This document shows, one piece after another, positions 12,641-26,089 of a DNA stretch of 64,000 bases (its first letter is position 1; each line of letters starts with the position of its first letter). The stretch is from assembly GCA_030248195.1 (NCBI GenBank), contig JASAND010027999.1, positions 1 through 64,000 on the forward strand. The letters run 5' to 3'. The notes beneath the pieces are model-generated. The model had not been told where the DNA came from. It searched no databases and saw only the letters and a list, made by a program, of their open reading frames with translations. Both the position numbers and the translations under genes were made by a program. The stretch is from Trissonchulus latispiculum (Eukaryota > Nematoda > Enoplea > Enoplida > Ironidae).

Positions 12641-14017
12641 TTACTATTTTTCCATTTAAAGGTTAAATTTACACAATTCCTTTGATAATTAAAAATTCTT
12701 CATGGGTCTTTATGGGGTTAATAAACTGAAACAAACGAGTGAAAAGTTCTATACGGGACTATCCAAGCTTTAGAAGAGTAACTACTGTTCAGCAACAGTT
12801 TTGCTAAGTTCTCACTAATTTTTCTATTTAGTTTTGGTATAGGTATAGCATAGAATGCGTATAGTTACATTGCGCATAGAAAATGATCCAAAACTAACAC
12901 TAATCTAAGTTTTGGCAACTCTTTGTTAAGAATTGTGATTGGTCTAGCAACTCTAGTACCTGAACTGCATATCTAATATCTGCACAATGATAAGCTTGGA
13001 CGTTCACATACGACAAAAATTGAACCACAATTGGCATAAAACGCATTAAATGGTCTAACTTAAAGCCTGATTATAGCGATTTTTTGATCTTTAATAAAAG
13101 TTTGGTTTCATTTGTCCTGTCTTGATTGATCAGAAAAACTAGTTTCAATATATTGTATTGATATCGGTTTCGGTATTGATTTTGATATTATTAGCAAGGT
13201 GTTATCGCAGTGTCGGTTCACGTTGTAGTGCTACCAGATCTGTGCATTTTAAATTTTGCAGGACCTGTGAACGACGAAAACAAAGCTATATAATAACAAG
13301 TGTATAGAGAGCACCGATGATAGGGAACTGAGTTGATTCGAGGCCTAAATTTGAGACCCGGCTCAGACCCGGACCAGGGTTCCAGGTAATAGTTCAATCC
13401 ATTCATATTTAAATTTTGGTCTAAATTATACATTACTGTTTATCTTTGGTACTATAACAGCAAGCGCAGAAACAATGTGGAACCTAGTTTTGAAGCTCAA
13501 TTATGTCACTTTTGAGATGTTATTTGTGTTTTAAAACATCTATTCTGGACCCAGATTGCAGTAACAGTGCAACCGGAACCGGAAGACAAGTATGATATAG
13601 AATTTATGTGCCCTAAATTTATAGATGTTTCTTTAATCTGATCTCTGTGTTCAGTTGGTACTGAGAGCCGCTTCTGCATACCTCCCAAACTTAGTACGTC
13701 TAACTTCTTGTGCCCCACATTCCAACAATAAAAATTTGTTAATCAAAGCAATCTGAAAACTGGGAGGAAGATGAAGAATAGCGGCAAACCCAATTTCGGA
13801 TGATTGAGAACCTTCTGTAATCGCTGAATTTTGACAATATCCGCAGTTTATCACTGAATTTATCACTAAATCCTGACCTACGATATCGAAATGCAAAGGG
13901 TGCATAAGCGAGAGATCAAACACATAACAGATCAAAAGGTTGTAATAGAATGCATACTGAGTTTATTGAAGCCTGATGCCTCCTCCTTCGAATCAATATT
14001 TTCTCGATGAAGAAATT

Positions 14018-14042
14018 ACACACACACACACACGCACGCACA
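14018..14042. repeat. CA microsatellite
   Basis: A run of 'cacacacacaca' ending in 'cacgcacgca'. Confidence 0.8.
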
Positions 14043-15699
14043 ACATATCCAGTCTTATTCCACACTCATTAATCATACTGATTCATCGCTTCTCCAAGCT
14101 TAGGAAATTTGTTATCAAAGGCCGGCTTTGTGCTGGGCTGGTTTCCATGTTTGCACAAGGTCATGTTATGAATGTAGCACAGCTTTTGAATTTCAAAAAA
14201 GCGCAGAATGGCGTTTCGTCTAGCAACTCCTATTGCTTGAATTGTCGCCAACTCTGCACTATGGTCTATCAAAACATTTTGCGTACACCATTATAGCGAG
14301 TTTCCGCAGATTAGACATATGAAAAAAGTGCCAGCTGAATTCAATTTTTTCGAGCAGTTTTTCAGTAGCCTGACAAGGTGACCTTAAACTTTAACTGGTG
14401 CTTTAGGGTCCCCTTTATCAGACTTTCTAAATGTAGTACTGTAATGTAATGTATGTATCTAATTATTCCCTTCTGTTAGTAAATCTGCAACAGTAAACAC
14501 CTAAATTATATACACTACGAGTTTTTTGTTCGCTGCAATAATAGAGCAAATCCTCTAATGAGAAAGAAAACTACAACACAAAGTTACAAACACATTTCAC
14601 AATAGAAAAAGTACATAATATATAAACGTCTCACAATAGGCAAGCTCTTTCCTATCAGCTCAGGTACATGTTCTCTTCGAGCTTGTCACACCCGTCCCTC
14701 CAAAGCTGTATATTTGGTTTATTCCATTTTGCAATATATCTGTACGTGTTAAAAATCAATTAGCCATATTTCTAAGTTCCTTCAATGCGCGCGTGTTGCC
14801 ACCATTACATACAACAGCAAAGATAGCATGCAAATTTCTTTGATGTCAACATACATATTTATAGAAAGAGGACATTGCCGTAAATGAACAGAACATGTTC
14901 CTTTAACTGACAAAAGAGAGCTTTCCTCCTCTCAAACTCTTACATATCATCTTTTCCTGACATTACTCATTTTCTTTTTTCAACAATTCGTAAGGACTTT
15001 CAGGGTATTTTGTTATCTGCTCGTATAGGAAAACTAACAAATTCACACCCAAATGTATAAAATATGGACCAACCTAGACAAAAACATAATATTGGTCACA
15101 AAAATAATACTGTGAAAAAATCTAAAATAAAACTTAAAATTTTTGGGTCACCTCCTGCTCGACTGCTTGAACAACAAGTAGCACATCTTGATCAGCTATA
15201 TCCAGAATCTACGGTACGCGTCATCGCGTAACCGTGATATGACGCAACCACGTCAGTTGTACGAACTTTCTCATGTCCTTCATCATGACAGTACCCTGTC
15301 ATCGATACAGACCCCCAGGAACACGGTGTAACACAGACAGCGGTATCAAGTCTCGCCGATATATCATCTGAAACATAATTGTTAACAAAACTGAAATCAA
15401 TTTATACCAATACATCAGTAAACAATAGTTTTACTGAATTTAGAAGGAATCAAAACAAAACAGCATCTTTGCATCTCACGTTAACAGGAAAAATAATTAA
15501 ACCACCATTAAGTGACCTAGTGACATTGTTGTACGATCCTCTTCTCCTCGTTTATTTCTCATACAAAAATATATTTAAAAAGGGGAGGGGAGAGTGGGTG
15601 GATATATACCAACAAAAAATGACACTTTACCAAAATATTTATTATCAGAAAGCTTAGCATTGCTGTATTGTTAAGTAAATCTATTAATACACAGTCACA

Positions 15700-15789
15700 C
15701 CTCATATATATATATATACAAAGATATGTATATATACTTAACAATATATAGTTTATATAAATAATTATATATACACTTATTATATTTTC

Positions 15790-15845
<56 letters not shown>
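15700..15845. repeat. AT microsatellite cluster
   Basis: Several TA runs, the longest about 50 bp at 15796-15845. Open frames reported across it are low-complexity Ile/Tyr artefacts. Confidence 0.9.
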
Positions 15846-15847
<2 letters not shown>

Positions 15848-16117
15848 ATTGGTATATGTATACGAGTGGTATATATCCGAAAAAAGTTGTTTTTGATAAT
15901 GATGATGTTCATGAAAGACCACTCAGCTCAGTCTGCTCGGAAACGTAGTCTCTGCAGAAAGCAGCAATGCAGAAGGGCGTCTGTGCTTAAAGCTCAGAAC
16001 GAACTCAACTCGAGTTGAGACGCTTGATAACATCGGCCCCAGATGTTACAAAAACCTTATATTTTCGTCCACATCCAGGCCAGGGCAGCAGTAAAATCTT
16101 AGCTCCCCGTACGCGCC

Positions 16118-17059
16118 TCATATGTCCATTTCGTCCTCGGTGATGGCCATATTTCCGGACGTTGAGGACTGGTTCTTGAAGTCACGGATGATGACGACAT
16201 AGTGTCCGTCTCACTTTTCTTTTTGGTACGTCACAGCCATCTCTTCGTCGGGCAGTATCTGGGCGCAACATGGGCGCTGACCATGGTTTGCTATCAGCTT
16301 GGAGATCAGGTATTCATGCAGGAAGCAGGAAATTTCAAATTGCTGGCTTTGTTCCGCAATCTGTATTGCTTAATTGTGCTTCTCCATGATTTCCTTCAGA
16401 GTGTCCTGCACTCGCTGGTTTGCAGTGATCTTGATGATTTCAGATGGTGGCATCTTGTCGCAGTCCCGGTAGTCTCTGAACCGCTTGTTGACTTTCTTCC
16501 TTGCCTTTATCTTTTCTGCCGTGTTAGCAGTGGTCCAGTGTAGGCTTTCCAGAATGTTCCTCACTGCCGTGTTTTCTTCTTCGGTGTCTGTGCACTTCGT
16601 TTTCAACAATTTGTAGACCTGCTTCAGCTTCTTTGCTTACCCAGCGATGGTTTCTCCAGAGACCTGGTTGTCCCTCATCATGAACATCACATCTTGCAGC
16701 TGGGTGTTCAGGTGGATTAGATGATTTGTGTCGACCTTGGGCAATGGAAACCGTATCTGGCCACGAGGGCAAAGCCCAGGATCCTCCGCAGGTCGTTGAT
16801 CTGCTGACTCAGACATTTTGGCATGGCAACATTTCTTTCTCCAGCCTTTCCAGATGGCACTGATATGTGATAAGGTAGCTGAAGCTTCGCTATGGAAAGA
16901 AACTCCTCTGAAGAGATTCTGTTGCTTCACCTTTGTTGACGAATCTTCGGCATAAGCAATTTTCCTTTGAATCACTATGGCCCCATACTGAACGTCTTCG
17001 GCTGTCTGAGGACGAAGCAGGGATTGATTTACAATTATTTTTGCATGGGCTCGGGCTCA
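16118..17059 (-). pseudogene. Processed pseudogene of an unidentified protein
   Basis: One frame on the - strand stays protein-like for about 310 codons, with no visible intron and no indel. It is interrupted by stops at 17057-17059, 16637-16639, 16370-16372 and 16211-16213 before a natural end at 16118-16120. Each internal stop could come from a single C-to-T change in CGA or CAA. The N-terminal part contains ARAHAKIIVNQSLLRP and TAEDVQYGAIVIQ, which loosely recall the end of an MCM helicase AAA domain. Later parts (LKTKCTDTEEENTAVRNILE, KKVNKRFRDYRDCDKMPP, AIQIAEQSQQFEISCFLHEY) are charged and helical, and I do not recognise them. The frame ends in an acidic tail, AITEDEMDI. The MCM resemblance is weak; a decayed domesticated gene is also possible. 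Confidence 0.5.
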
Positions 17060-17579
17060 CCGAATCACATGGACATTTCAGGTAGATACGAATTTCTTTG
17101 TCTTAGCTGGGGGCATTCTTTGAAGTCATTCTAAATAATAATTAATAATAACATTAGTAAACAGTGCAATTTGTGAAAAAATTTACAAACGGGAGCGGAG
17201 GGAGATAAAGGGAAAAGGTAAGGGTAAGGGGAAGGGGAAAGCGCACCCTTTCGTCCCTCCAGATTATGGGTAGTCTAAAATTATGGGAAATTGAAAAATT
17301 GTTGATCAAATTTTGAAAATGAGAAAATGGTCGGAGAACATTGGAAACTTTACAGAATTTAGTAGATTCGCCAAGAAAATTGCATGTGCTTGTAAAAATT
17401 TATTTTTTCTGGTGAATGGCCCGCCATTTGTAATTAAGGATTACCAGCTAACCCCCACCCGCTGAGGCGCCCGGGAGCTATCACCAGGTAGCTGCCAACA
17501 AGGCGGAGTAACCTGGGGTGGTTTTCGGGACCTAACTCAAAAAGGATCCTATTTCAAATTATACTGCTATTATAAGAAG

Positions 17580-17975
17580 CATACATTATCATAGGGTCGG
17601 GTCCTGTGGAGGGCTTGTCCCCAAGAAATTTTGAGGGGACTAGTATCTTGAACAAATATTTTCAGGGGGGCTTGTATCTCAATGCATAAATTTGTTAAAG
17701 TTTTTCAAAAAATTTATGCTAATTTTATTAAATTTTGCAATATTTTATCAAAATTTGCAAACAATCTTCCATTTTTGGAGAAAATTTCAAAATTTTGCCC
17801 GATTTTCCCAAAAAACAAGACATTAAACAAACATTAAACATTTTAGCTAAAAACCTCGGCGACGCCGAAAAGTTTTTGAAATTTTACTGAAAAACTAATT
17901 TTTTCCGGCTATTTTTGGTTACCCCTTGGCCGTTTTCTCTTTACTCCTTGTCCCCGACGGCGATAGGGCTTGTAC
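17580..17975. mobile_element. Truncated hAT-type MITE (CATAnnTTAAC family)
   Basis: The left end reads CATACATTATCATAGGGTC. The inside matches 26760-27115, including 'gggcttgtccccaa', 'ttttggttaccccttggcc' and 'ccccgacggcgatagggctt'. The right terminus is missing: the sequence stops at 'tgtacct' and enters unrelated DNA. Confidence 0.65.
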
Positions 17976-18544
17976 CTAACAAGTAATAAAATTGATTTCG
18001 CAGCTAACCTTAATTTTGGTATTTGTCTGCACGGCTAAAATGATTATTAACTAATAAGTAGTAAGTAAAAAAGGGGAAGCTATTGTTCTCAGAGCTGACA
18101 CAAAACTTGAAATATTAATCTTCATCAACTTTAAATAGACATGAAATTTTAAATAAGCTCTAAATCTGGAAACTTTAAATAAAGACCGCAGTAGCCGGAG
18201 CAGTTTTAAATTCCAAGTTACCATGTGAAAATTGATTTCTTAAAACATTATGAAAAGTTTTGAACTCGGACTAAAACTGAAACTAGTCTTAAACGTAGTC
18301 TGAAACTGAAGTTATTTAGCGTCACTGATTGAAACTGAAATGGGCAACCCTGAAACAACACTGAATCTAAATAGTTTGAATGACTATCACGTAAAACTAG
18401 CAGAAAAATGCTTCGTTGAATAAATGGAGATATTGTCCATTTACATACATGTAAAATGTAGTAGAGATACATGTAAAATAAGCATAGTAGTTTATGTAAA
18501 ATAAACTGAAATTACAATTAACCTTGCAATTACTCTCTAGCAAT

Positions 18545-18885
18545 TCAAAAGTGTGCATTAAGTTTCATTGCGACCTATGTGCAATGTCAACAATAAAACT
18601 GCACACATAATACCGTAATTAAACACTCACTTGACTAACATCTGTCACTTCGACTGTGCCCTAATTTTGGCACTAGAAATTTGCGTAGATTTCAGGCATC
18701 TGTCTAGTAGTCAAGTCTTATTGCCCCATTAAACCTTTGTATACCGACAGGTAAAGGGACTAAATTACACTTAGAATGTAAGTTGTTACGACAACTTCAT
18801 AGTAATCAGAAGATGACATTTATAGACTTCCTTGTACCTACATGTTTCGATTTCCATAATGTTATTGGAATGAAATAAGTTAAAT
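18545..18885. repeat. Dispersed repeat copy 2 (partner at 10975-11450)
   Basis: Same order of landmarks as the copy at 10975-11450, including the conserved palindrome AAGTTGTTACGACAACTT near 18780. The two copies diverge moderately. Confidence 0.7.
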
Positions 18886-21879
18886 GATTTTGTTCTGCCT
18901 GGGGCTTAGTGTATAAGGTAGTAGTTATAAGGCTAGTAGGCTTAGTTATAAGTTAGCTAGTTGTATAGCTTAGTAAACGTAAATTAGAAAATGCACTGAC
19001 ACTTTGAAAAAATTGTCCAATTTGGAATTGCCACTGTGGTCAAATGATGATCAGCTGCACCCGTGTATTTCTGCGAGTGTGAGGCCTAGTCACCTGAATC
19101 ATCTTAGTTGGCACGTCTCCATTGACGGATCTCAAGGAAACGACCAAATCCTCGCCACGCCGCCATGACGTCAACAATTCGTTGGCATCTGCCCGGTATT
19201 CCCTTTATATCCCGATATCCTCTCCGTGTGTGTTGAAATGGTTCTTCTCCGATCCAGGGCTGGTCCATTAGAAGTAAGGAACTCCATTCCGGAAGGACAC
19301 CCTCTTGAATCCAGTAATGTCCGCAGGACAGGAGAGTACAGGAGACAGATAGTCTATCACTAACCCCGTGGGAATTTGCGGGATCCTAAAACGGGTATAT
19401 ATACGGTTTCTTAGTGATGGGTAGCGGATATGTTTTATATCCAGATATCCGCCTATTTTGCGTTATCGGCTATCCGATTATACCCCTATTCCAAACAAAC
19501 AAGTGTAGCCTATTCTTTTGCTTGTTTTGAGTACATAAGTTTCTGGCTTCTAAACATTTATCGCGGTAAAACGGTAAAACTTTATTCTTGTTTGGACCAA
19601 CTCCGGTTTGGCCCAACCGTCTCTTACACTGATAAGCCCCGCCCACTTTACTAAAGAGAAGAAGTCTTACGGTAGGATCGCGCTGAGATAACTGCACAAG
19701 GAGTGGAACTGTTTACAAAAATCACTACTTTTTGATGGAAAATAATGAATTTTTAAATTAAAATTAATTTAATTTAACTGATAGTTTATATATACACCTA
19801 CATGTTTTCTAAAAATAAAATTAACTAAAATAAAAATGTAATAAGAATAAATTGAGGTTAAACGGTTAACAAATTGTAATTCAAATTTACACATAAACCT
19901 TTAATATGAAAACCATTTTTATTTGTCTTTAAATTTTATATATATAATAGTAGTTCTTTAATCTATCTAATCCCTTGATTTCTTGCAATTTACGCAAAAA
20001 TAAAACATATAATTGCAATTAACATGCGTGTGTTCGTTCTTTTGAATTTCAGTGGTCAAATGATATTGTGTAAAACAAGCAATTATAGTTACTGGGTCAA
20101 TTCAGAGTTGGACCAAGTTATACCAAACCATTCACGCAACCAATTTTATATTCTTATGTACTTACAAGGTGTTCAGTCCGACAAACCTAGTTAGTGTTAG
20201 TGGGTCTGACAAACAAATTCAGAAGAATACAATGATCTAAACATACTAATTCCGAGTCTCCATCAAATCCAACCGAACTTTATCTAGGATTTTTCCCATG
20301 GAGTTGTTACCATCGCTTCTGCCAATAATAATCATCATAATCATTTCATAGAAAAATTTTCCGCTTCTCCTGATAGAGTCAGTTGCAGCTTCGACGAACT
20401 TTACTTTCTTGAAGTAAGGTAAACTGAGAATGGTTTTAAAGGAAAGATTCTGTTATCCGTGTCCCAAGAACTCCAGTTCCACCGCGTCTGAGTCTGTAGC
20501 TTTTCAACGATCTGCCCACGTAATCATTGAGTCCCATTTGTTATTGCTGCATTGATTATGTGGAATGCTTTTTCGGGACAGACATACACGGAAACCATCA
20601 TGTATACATATATATTGCTCCACTGACGAAAAGTTGATGTCATCCAACTGGCATGAACAATGATAAAAGTTACTGAACGGTGACGTGGTCAGAAAAGGAC
20701 ACAGCGTTTGGAAACCTTCGGTTTCTTGCACAACAGACCAAAACAGCTATTGAATGGCACACAGCTCCATTCTTTCTGATTCTTTCTTACGTGGAATGAA
20801 CAGCATTGAACTTTGCGCCATTGAGCTAGGATGCGCAACGGCAGATGTCCGGCTAATCTAAAATTATAAAAAATAAATTAGAAAATATTGTGGGGTCATA
20901 AGGAGAGACGGAATGCAATGTTTCGGAGGCACCTTGGGGCATCCTCGAAAGCGTTGTTGCACCGATGTTGCAAAGCGTCAACATTTTAAAGTTATTGAGA
21001 TAGTCCGTATGGCTGTCATTTGGAGGATTTCTTGAGAATACAAAAAGATTACCAGGTACTTTTGAAGCTACTAAGTATTGCAAAACTTTAACGAAATCAA
21101 AATTGCTAGTTTTTCTTAACGAGATACGGTATTCTATGCAATACCTTACCAATTTAGTGAAAGTTTAAGATGAGTAGTTGTTACTTGATAACTCAAGAAA
21201 GCCCTGGAAGTCTTATAAATCGAAAAAATAACTGAAAATTAAACTTAAAACCATAAACTACTAAGTAAGTAATATGTGAAGAGAATCGTAGTTTAAGTGC
21301 AGAAAGATAATTTAAAGGATACTGTTTAAATTTTAAATGGGATCGTGTACCATTTTCTAGTACTTTCTTAAGAACTGATGAAAATTTCAAAAAAAATTTC
21401 ACAACCAAGCGTATTTTGTTTAAACAAATTTATTAAGTTTTTGTTAGACAAACCATAACTGCAAAATTATTTAAGCAGCCAAATGTAATCAAGTTTACGG
21501 AACTTACCAGGACCAAGGATATATTTCCCCAGATGAGAAGATAGCACCCTAACAAGACAACATCACAGCACCTCAACAAAGAAGGTCAGTGATAAACAAA
21601 GTATGAATGGTCTCTTCATTTTCATTGAATTTCAAACGAACCAATCAAAACGCACCTTTACGCGATCGCAACCGTGTCATAGACGTTTAGGAGACACACA
21701 CTTCTGTGTTCTCATTCTTAATTAGTGTAAGTCTCTATCTCTAAAACCCGAATGGGCTAAACTGTGTGAATGAAATATGTGCGTAAACTATGAATGATAT
21801 TGTAAGTGCATATCCTTTCGAAGCATGTGTCCTATGTTGCAGGTACATATGTGCATAAACAAACTGCTGGATAATATAA
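18886..21879. other. No gene seen
   Basis: AT-rich intergenic DNA. Frames such as 20853-21152 (-) and 20504-20731 (-) have no recognisable domain and no splice support. Confidence 0.55.
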
Positions 21880-22640
21880 TTGAAAGTTGGAAGAAGTTAG
21901 CGGAGGAGGCCGAAAACCGCCTGCTCCGCCGGCTGTACCCGGGCTACATCCTCGGCACCGATCTGGCCATACGGGATGGTGCCTGGTCCAATGGCTGGAC
22001 CTCAAACGAATGGGTCCCATTGGCTGCCCCACCCCTACAGACTGCATAGACACGCTAAGGGACGTGGAGGACTCCACGTCGGAGTCAGTCAGGGTGGCAG
22101 GGAGGAATCCAGGGGTCCGGAGAGGCCGGTTGCCCCTGGATAAGAGACGACAGGATGAACGGCAGGTCTACCGGAGAGAAGCAGGGTGACCGGGGGCTGT
22201 AGAACGGCTCCTCTCTCCGGCATAGGCCGCATGAGCCATGTAATCGTCGTCCCGGATGAGGTAGCAGGACCAGCGGTCGCCTCACTGATCGTCGAGGCAT
22301 CCGAGACGGGCTCATAGACGAAGTGTCGATGCAAAACAAACTTACCCAGACGAATGATTTAGGAATTGACATGAATCAGCATGAGACATCGACCAAATTG
22401 CCTACATCAGAGTCAGCAGATGCGTATATTCCGACCAGACTCCGCCGATCAGGCAGGCCACTGGGAGCTGATAGAAGCAGAGGGAGTGGTGGCCATCTTT
22501 CAACCAATGGATTTCACAGTGGGAAATTGCCTCCAGCAAAGCTGAGTAAAGGGGGCTCGGAAAATGGGACTTCAGCGATAATTGGGGTTGGTGGCGGGGA
22601 GAAGGCGACGCAAAGATGCCGACAGAGGTGATGGATGGAT
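21880..22640 (+). other. GC-rich block with overlapping orphan ORFs
   Basis: This stretch is clearly richer in G+C than its surroundings and holds several overlapping open frames of about 75-107 codons on both strands (for example 21887-22189 and 22323-22631 on +, 22402-22725 on -). None contains a motif I recognise. The piece near 22480-22560 ('agcagagggagtgg', then a 'gatttca' stretch) resembles 8170-8230, so at least part is dispersed repeat. It could be a decayed retroelement 5' region or an exon of an unrecognised gene. Confidence 0.3.
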
Positions 22641-23934
22641 CTGGAGTGGGATCTGCTGTTCGAAGGCAGTCGATGACTGTTCTTCTTATTCTTTCAATAC
22701 AATCCTGTAAATATAAGATAAACATACATGTAATATTTCACGTCTATTTCTAGCATACCTGGGAGCAGTGTAGGATTATATTTTTGCATATTATAATAAT
22801 TATTATCGTTATTACGTTGCGAGTAATCAGTTTGCCCGTCCGTATATTATTTTTTACTAGTTAACTCTTAACGTAACGTAAACACAAGAGCACACAAGTT
22901 CTCTGCAAGTGTTTTTGTGACAATCAATACGTCTAAGTTAGGTCTGTCTAAAAAGTGGAAGCGGAAACGGAATCATGGTCTGAAAAGAAGAAAAAAAGAG
23001 GAAACAAGACCTAAAAAGCGGAACCAGAAACGGGAAGCCGGTCTACAAACAGTAACTCCAAGTGGAAACCAAGTAAAGAATACGATTTAATGGAATTACG
23101 GTCTAGTTTGCATGTAGATTTAGAGTCGGTTTTATTCCCACATAGACGTTTAGGAATGATGATTTCATAATGCCGTAATATTCAAAGGAAAACAATTAGC
23201 TTTAAAGGAAAATAAATTTTTAGAATAAAGATTGATCAGTTTTTAGTTTTTTTGCTATTAATCCTCTAAACTACACACAATTACAATGCACCGACGAAAA
23301 TCCCTCACTTCAGTTCTTTTTACCAAATTTTAAGATCCAGTATCAGACGTGAATAAGATTAAACTTAAACAACGATTTAATGACCTTTTCATGGCTAATT
23401 AAACTCGATTAAATAGAACAATATGGGATAGTAGACTGCAACAAAAATGAACCTAACTCAACAATTTGCTTGACCCAATGTCCGCTGTTATTTAATTGTG
23501 TACAGCAACTAATGGAAAGGTTCGATTATTTTATTGTCTCCAACTATAGAAAAGAAATTGTGTATAAATAGTCTTATACATGCTGTGAAATTCATTTAAT
23601 GGGCACTTTCTTTTCTCACGGCCGCAACTGTTATGAATATCACAACCGCAAGTATTCATTTTAAGTAAGGTGGCCTACGTGTGCGCGCAAATTTTGAATT
23701 GAGGCAAACATTGAAGTCCATTGCATTGAAACTACGCCGGCAAAGCGAACGCACAGACATTAATATGAGCAAAATGGAGTTAAGTATGGAAGTAAACTTG
23801 TGCAAACAACGTCGGAGAAATGTCTTTGCGTTAAATATGAAAAGTCGGCATGCGCTTCAATGCTAATTGAAGAAACATGCCAAGTGAAAGACGCGCAACT
23901 CTGAAAGTGAGGGGATCTTTTGAACTGAACAATT
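22641..23934. other. No gene seen
   Basis: AT-rich. A purine-rich 'ggaaacggaa'-type stretch occurs near 22960-23060. No frame above 65 codons has features. Confidence 0.55.
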
Positions 23935-25010
23935 TGAGAGATGCAATAAAAGAGACAGTGCTAAGCTTTAACCTAGCTAATCTGTAACAAAGAAAAACTG
24001 GGTAATTCTCTCGTTACAATCAGACCAAACCCCATGGTAGCCAATCAGTGAGAACCGCTGATTTTGAAATACCGTGTAAAATTTTGATTAGTTGAAAAAC
24101 ATCTAGAGTTCATTAAGAGGAGACAAGCGCCGCCTGGTAGAGTAAAAGTCTGATTAAGTTTACCTTATCGAAATCAGAATAGGGACAAATCTTTTTCACT
24201 AATTTCACTAATACAATTTTCACGTTTCCGAAAATACACATATATAGGTCGTGGTTAAGATGAATGTTCAATAATTTAAAGAGGTGTCATAATTCTTAAT
24301 ACCTGCTAGATATAAGTGATATTTCACTTCTCTACAAAGAATCTTGTTATGGAGGAAGACTTTCATATTTCACTGAAGTGTTTACTACAGAAAGTTGATG
24401 TGGTTTGACGAAATTGAGAACTAAAGAGGAGAGACGTAATTATTGATTAGTAAAAACATTACACTCCTCTACCTTACATGACAAAATATACGATCTTTAC
24501 CTACGACATATATGTGCAACAATTAAGGTCAAGGCTCAGAGGTCATTGGTCATTATACTGTCATGTACATAGGATAACGTGGGGGGGAATGGGTGGGGGG
24601 GGTGCAGACCCCCCCCAGACCGACAAAAAACGGGTAGACCCCCTCAGCGAAAAGGGAAAAAGAGCAGACCCTCTCGTTCAGAAGGGAAAAAAGGGTAGAC
24701 CCCTCAGCGATTTTTTAGTATATTTTAGCGAGTTTTCCAAAACATTTCTTAAAAATCGCTAAAAAGTGTCATTTTTTACTAACTTTTGGTCAAAAACGTT
24801 AAAAATTCGCAATTTTTGCTAATTTCGGGGCAGACCCCCTTCAAATTTTGGAATCATTTAGGGGTAGACCCCTCACCGACTTCGGGGTAGAGGGTAGACC
24901 CTCCAGAATCGGACCCTGTGTTAATGTATGGTCATGTAGTGTAGAAGATCGTAGTGTTATTTTCCGAATTCATAATTACATCTCTGCTGTTTAGTTCTCA
25001 ATTTTATTTA
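23935..25010. repeat. Long inverted-repeat element, copy 2, split by a hAT MITE
   Basis: It repeats the order of 11880-12470: 'gacagtgctaa', 'aacaaagaaaaactg', 'ctagataaaagtgata'-like, 'gaggagagacgtaatta' and, after the insertion, 'gtagtgttattttccgaa'. The hAT element 24568-24930 sits between the two arms. The right arm is lost after about 25010. Confidence 0.65.
24568..24930. mobile_element. hAT-type MITE with exact 8-bp TSD
   Basis: The element is 363 bp, between exact GTCATGTA repeats (24560-24567 and 24931-24938). Termini: CATAGGATAACGTGG and, reversed, CATACATTAACACAGGGTCC. 'gcagacccc' and 'gtagacccc' repeats run through it. There is no transposase, so it is non-autonomous. Confidence 0.8.
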
Positions 25011-25369
25011 AATACGTTTTCCAAAGAACCATACAGTTTCCTTGTCTGATCAACTCGGAATCTCTGGCTGTTTCTCTGCGACGGGAAAACACAGATGCAG
25101 ACTCTGTAATGAAAAAACAAGTTTGGAGTGACACTGCTTGCTCAGTCTTGAGCGTGAAACGCAATACTTTAAGTGGAGGATTAAAACTACTCAAATCAGG
25201 TGGACGATCACCGCACCCAAAGTACTGTTCAGTTGAACGTTTCATTTATTGCAGTCTGAATCCAAATGAGTAGTTATTTGAGCAACCATTTTAAGTCCTG
25301 CATTTAAACTACTCAAATCTGGTGGACGATCACCCCACCCAAAGTATTGTTCACTTTGAGGTGGTGGTA

Positions 25370-25465
25370 TCCTTTTGTGCAGTGCTTTTGTGGTGATTTT
25401 TTAAAACGCTATAACTGTCGCAATTTTGGGAGTTGGAAAGAGCTTTATACATCGTTTTAAAGCTT
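25370..25465. repeat. Dispersed repeat, inverted copy at 10715-10805
   Basis: Contains 'cgcaattttgggagttgg' and 'aaagagctttatacatcg', the reverse complement of the earlier copy. DNA from here to about 26300 may belong to one larger decayed element. Confidence 0.55.
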
Positions 25466-26089
25466 ATTATCTGTAAATTCGCATGAGTTTACGAAACTGG
25501 CAAAATTTGCAAAAAATAGCAGGAATTTTCTGACATGCTAACATCTAACAGGATGAATATAGACCAAAAATTTTTGAATATCGATTTCTCAAAACTGAAG
25601 AATCGGCCAAAAGTCCACTTTTGTGCCACGATATGAAGGACATATGGGCCGAGGGGCTTTTTTTGGATTTGGCTCAGCATGTCTTAACGTTCGAGTAAAT
25701 TGGCCAAATGCACGGTAACACGAAATTTCGCAGCTTTGCATTGAGTTTTCTTGCTACTCGGTAGGTTTTAGCTCAAACCAAGAAAAACGGCCCTCCGCAA
25801 TATGGCGAATTTCGATTCCGCCAAAAATCTGTGGAATCTGTCTAGTAGTTTTTGAGAAATCGATGTTCGAAACAAAATAATTGCAGTTTTCCCAAAATGG
25901 TTTTTCGGCCAAATCTCTAGCTTAAAGCTATAAAGTCTGGCTAATAGGCATTCATAAAATGTGCATTTGGACGATGTATCGATTGAGTATAAATAAGCCA
26001 ACTTTGTCTTTAACGTGTGGGAGTAATTTTGACAAAGTGATTTCGTCAGAAATGGCCATTTTGTGACCTTTAAAACAGGTTTTGTTATA

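Larger units (their letters stand above)
12650..16117. other. No gene seen
   Basis: Besides the CA and AT microsatellites, only short unsupported open frames occur. Confidence 0.6.

Noticed and set aside
15559..15912. Open frame on the - strand across the AT run
   Set aside because: The product is an Ile/Tyr low-complexity string made by the TA microsatellite.
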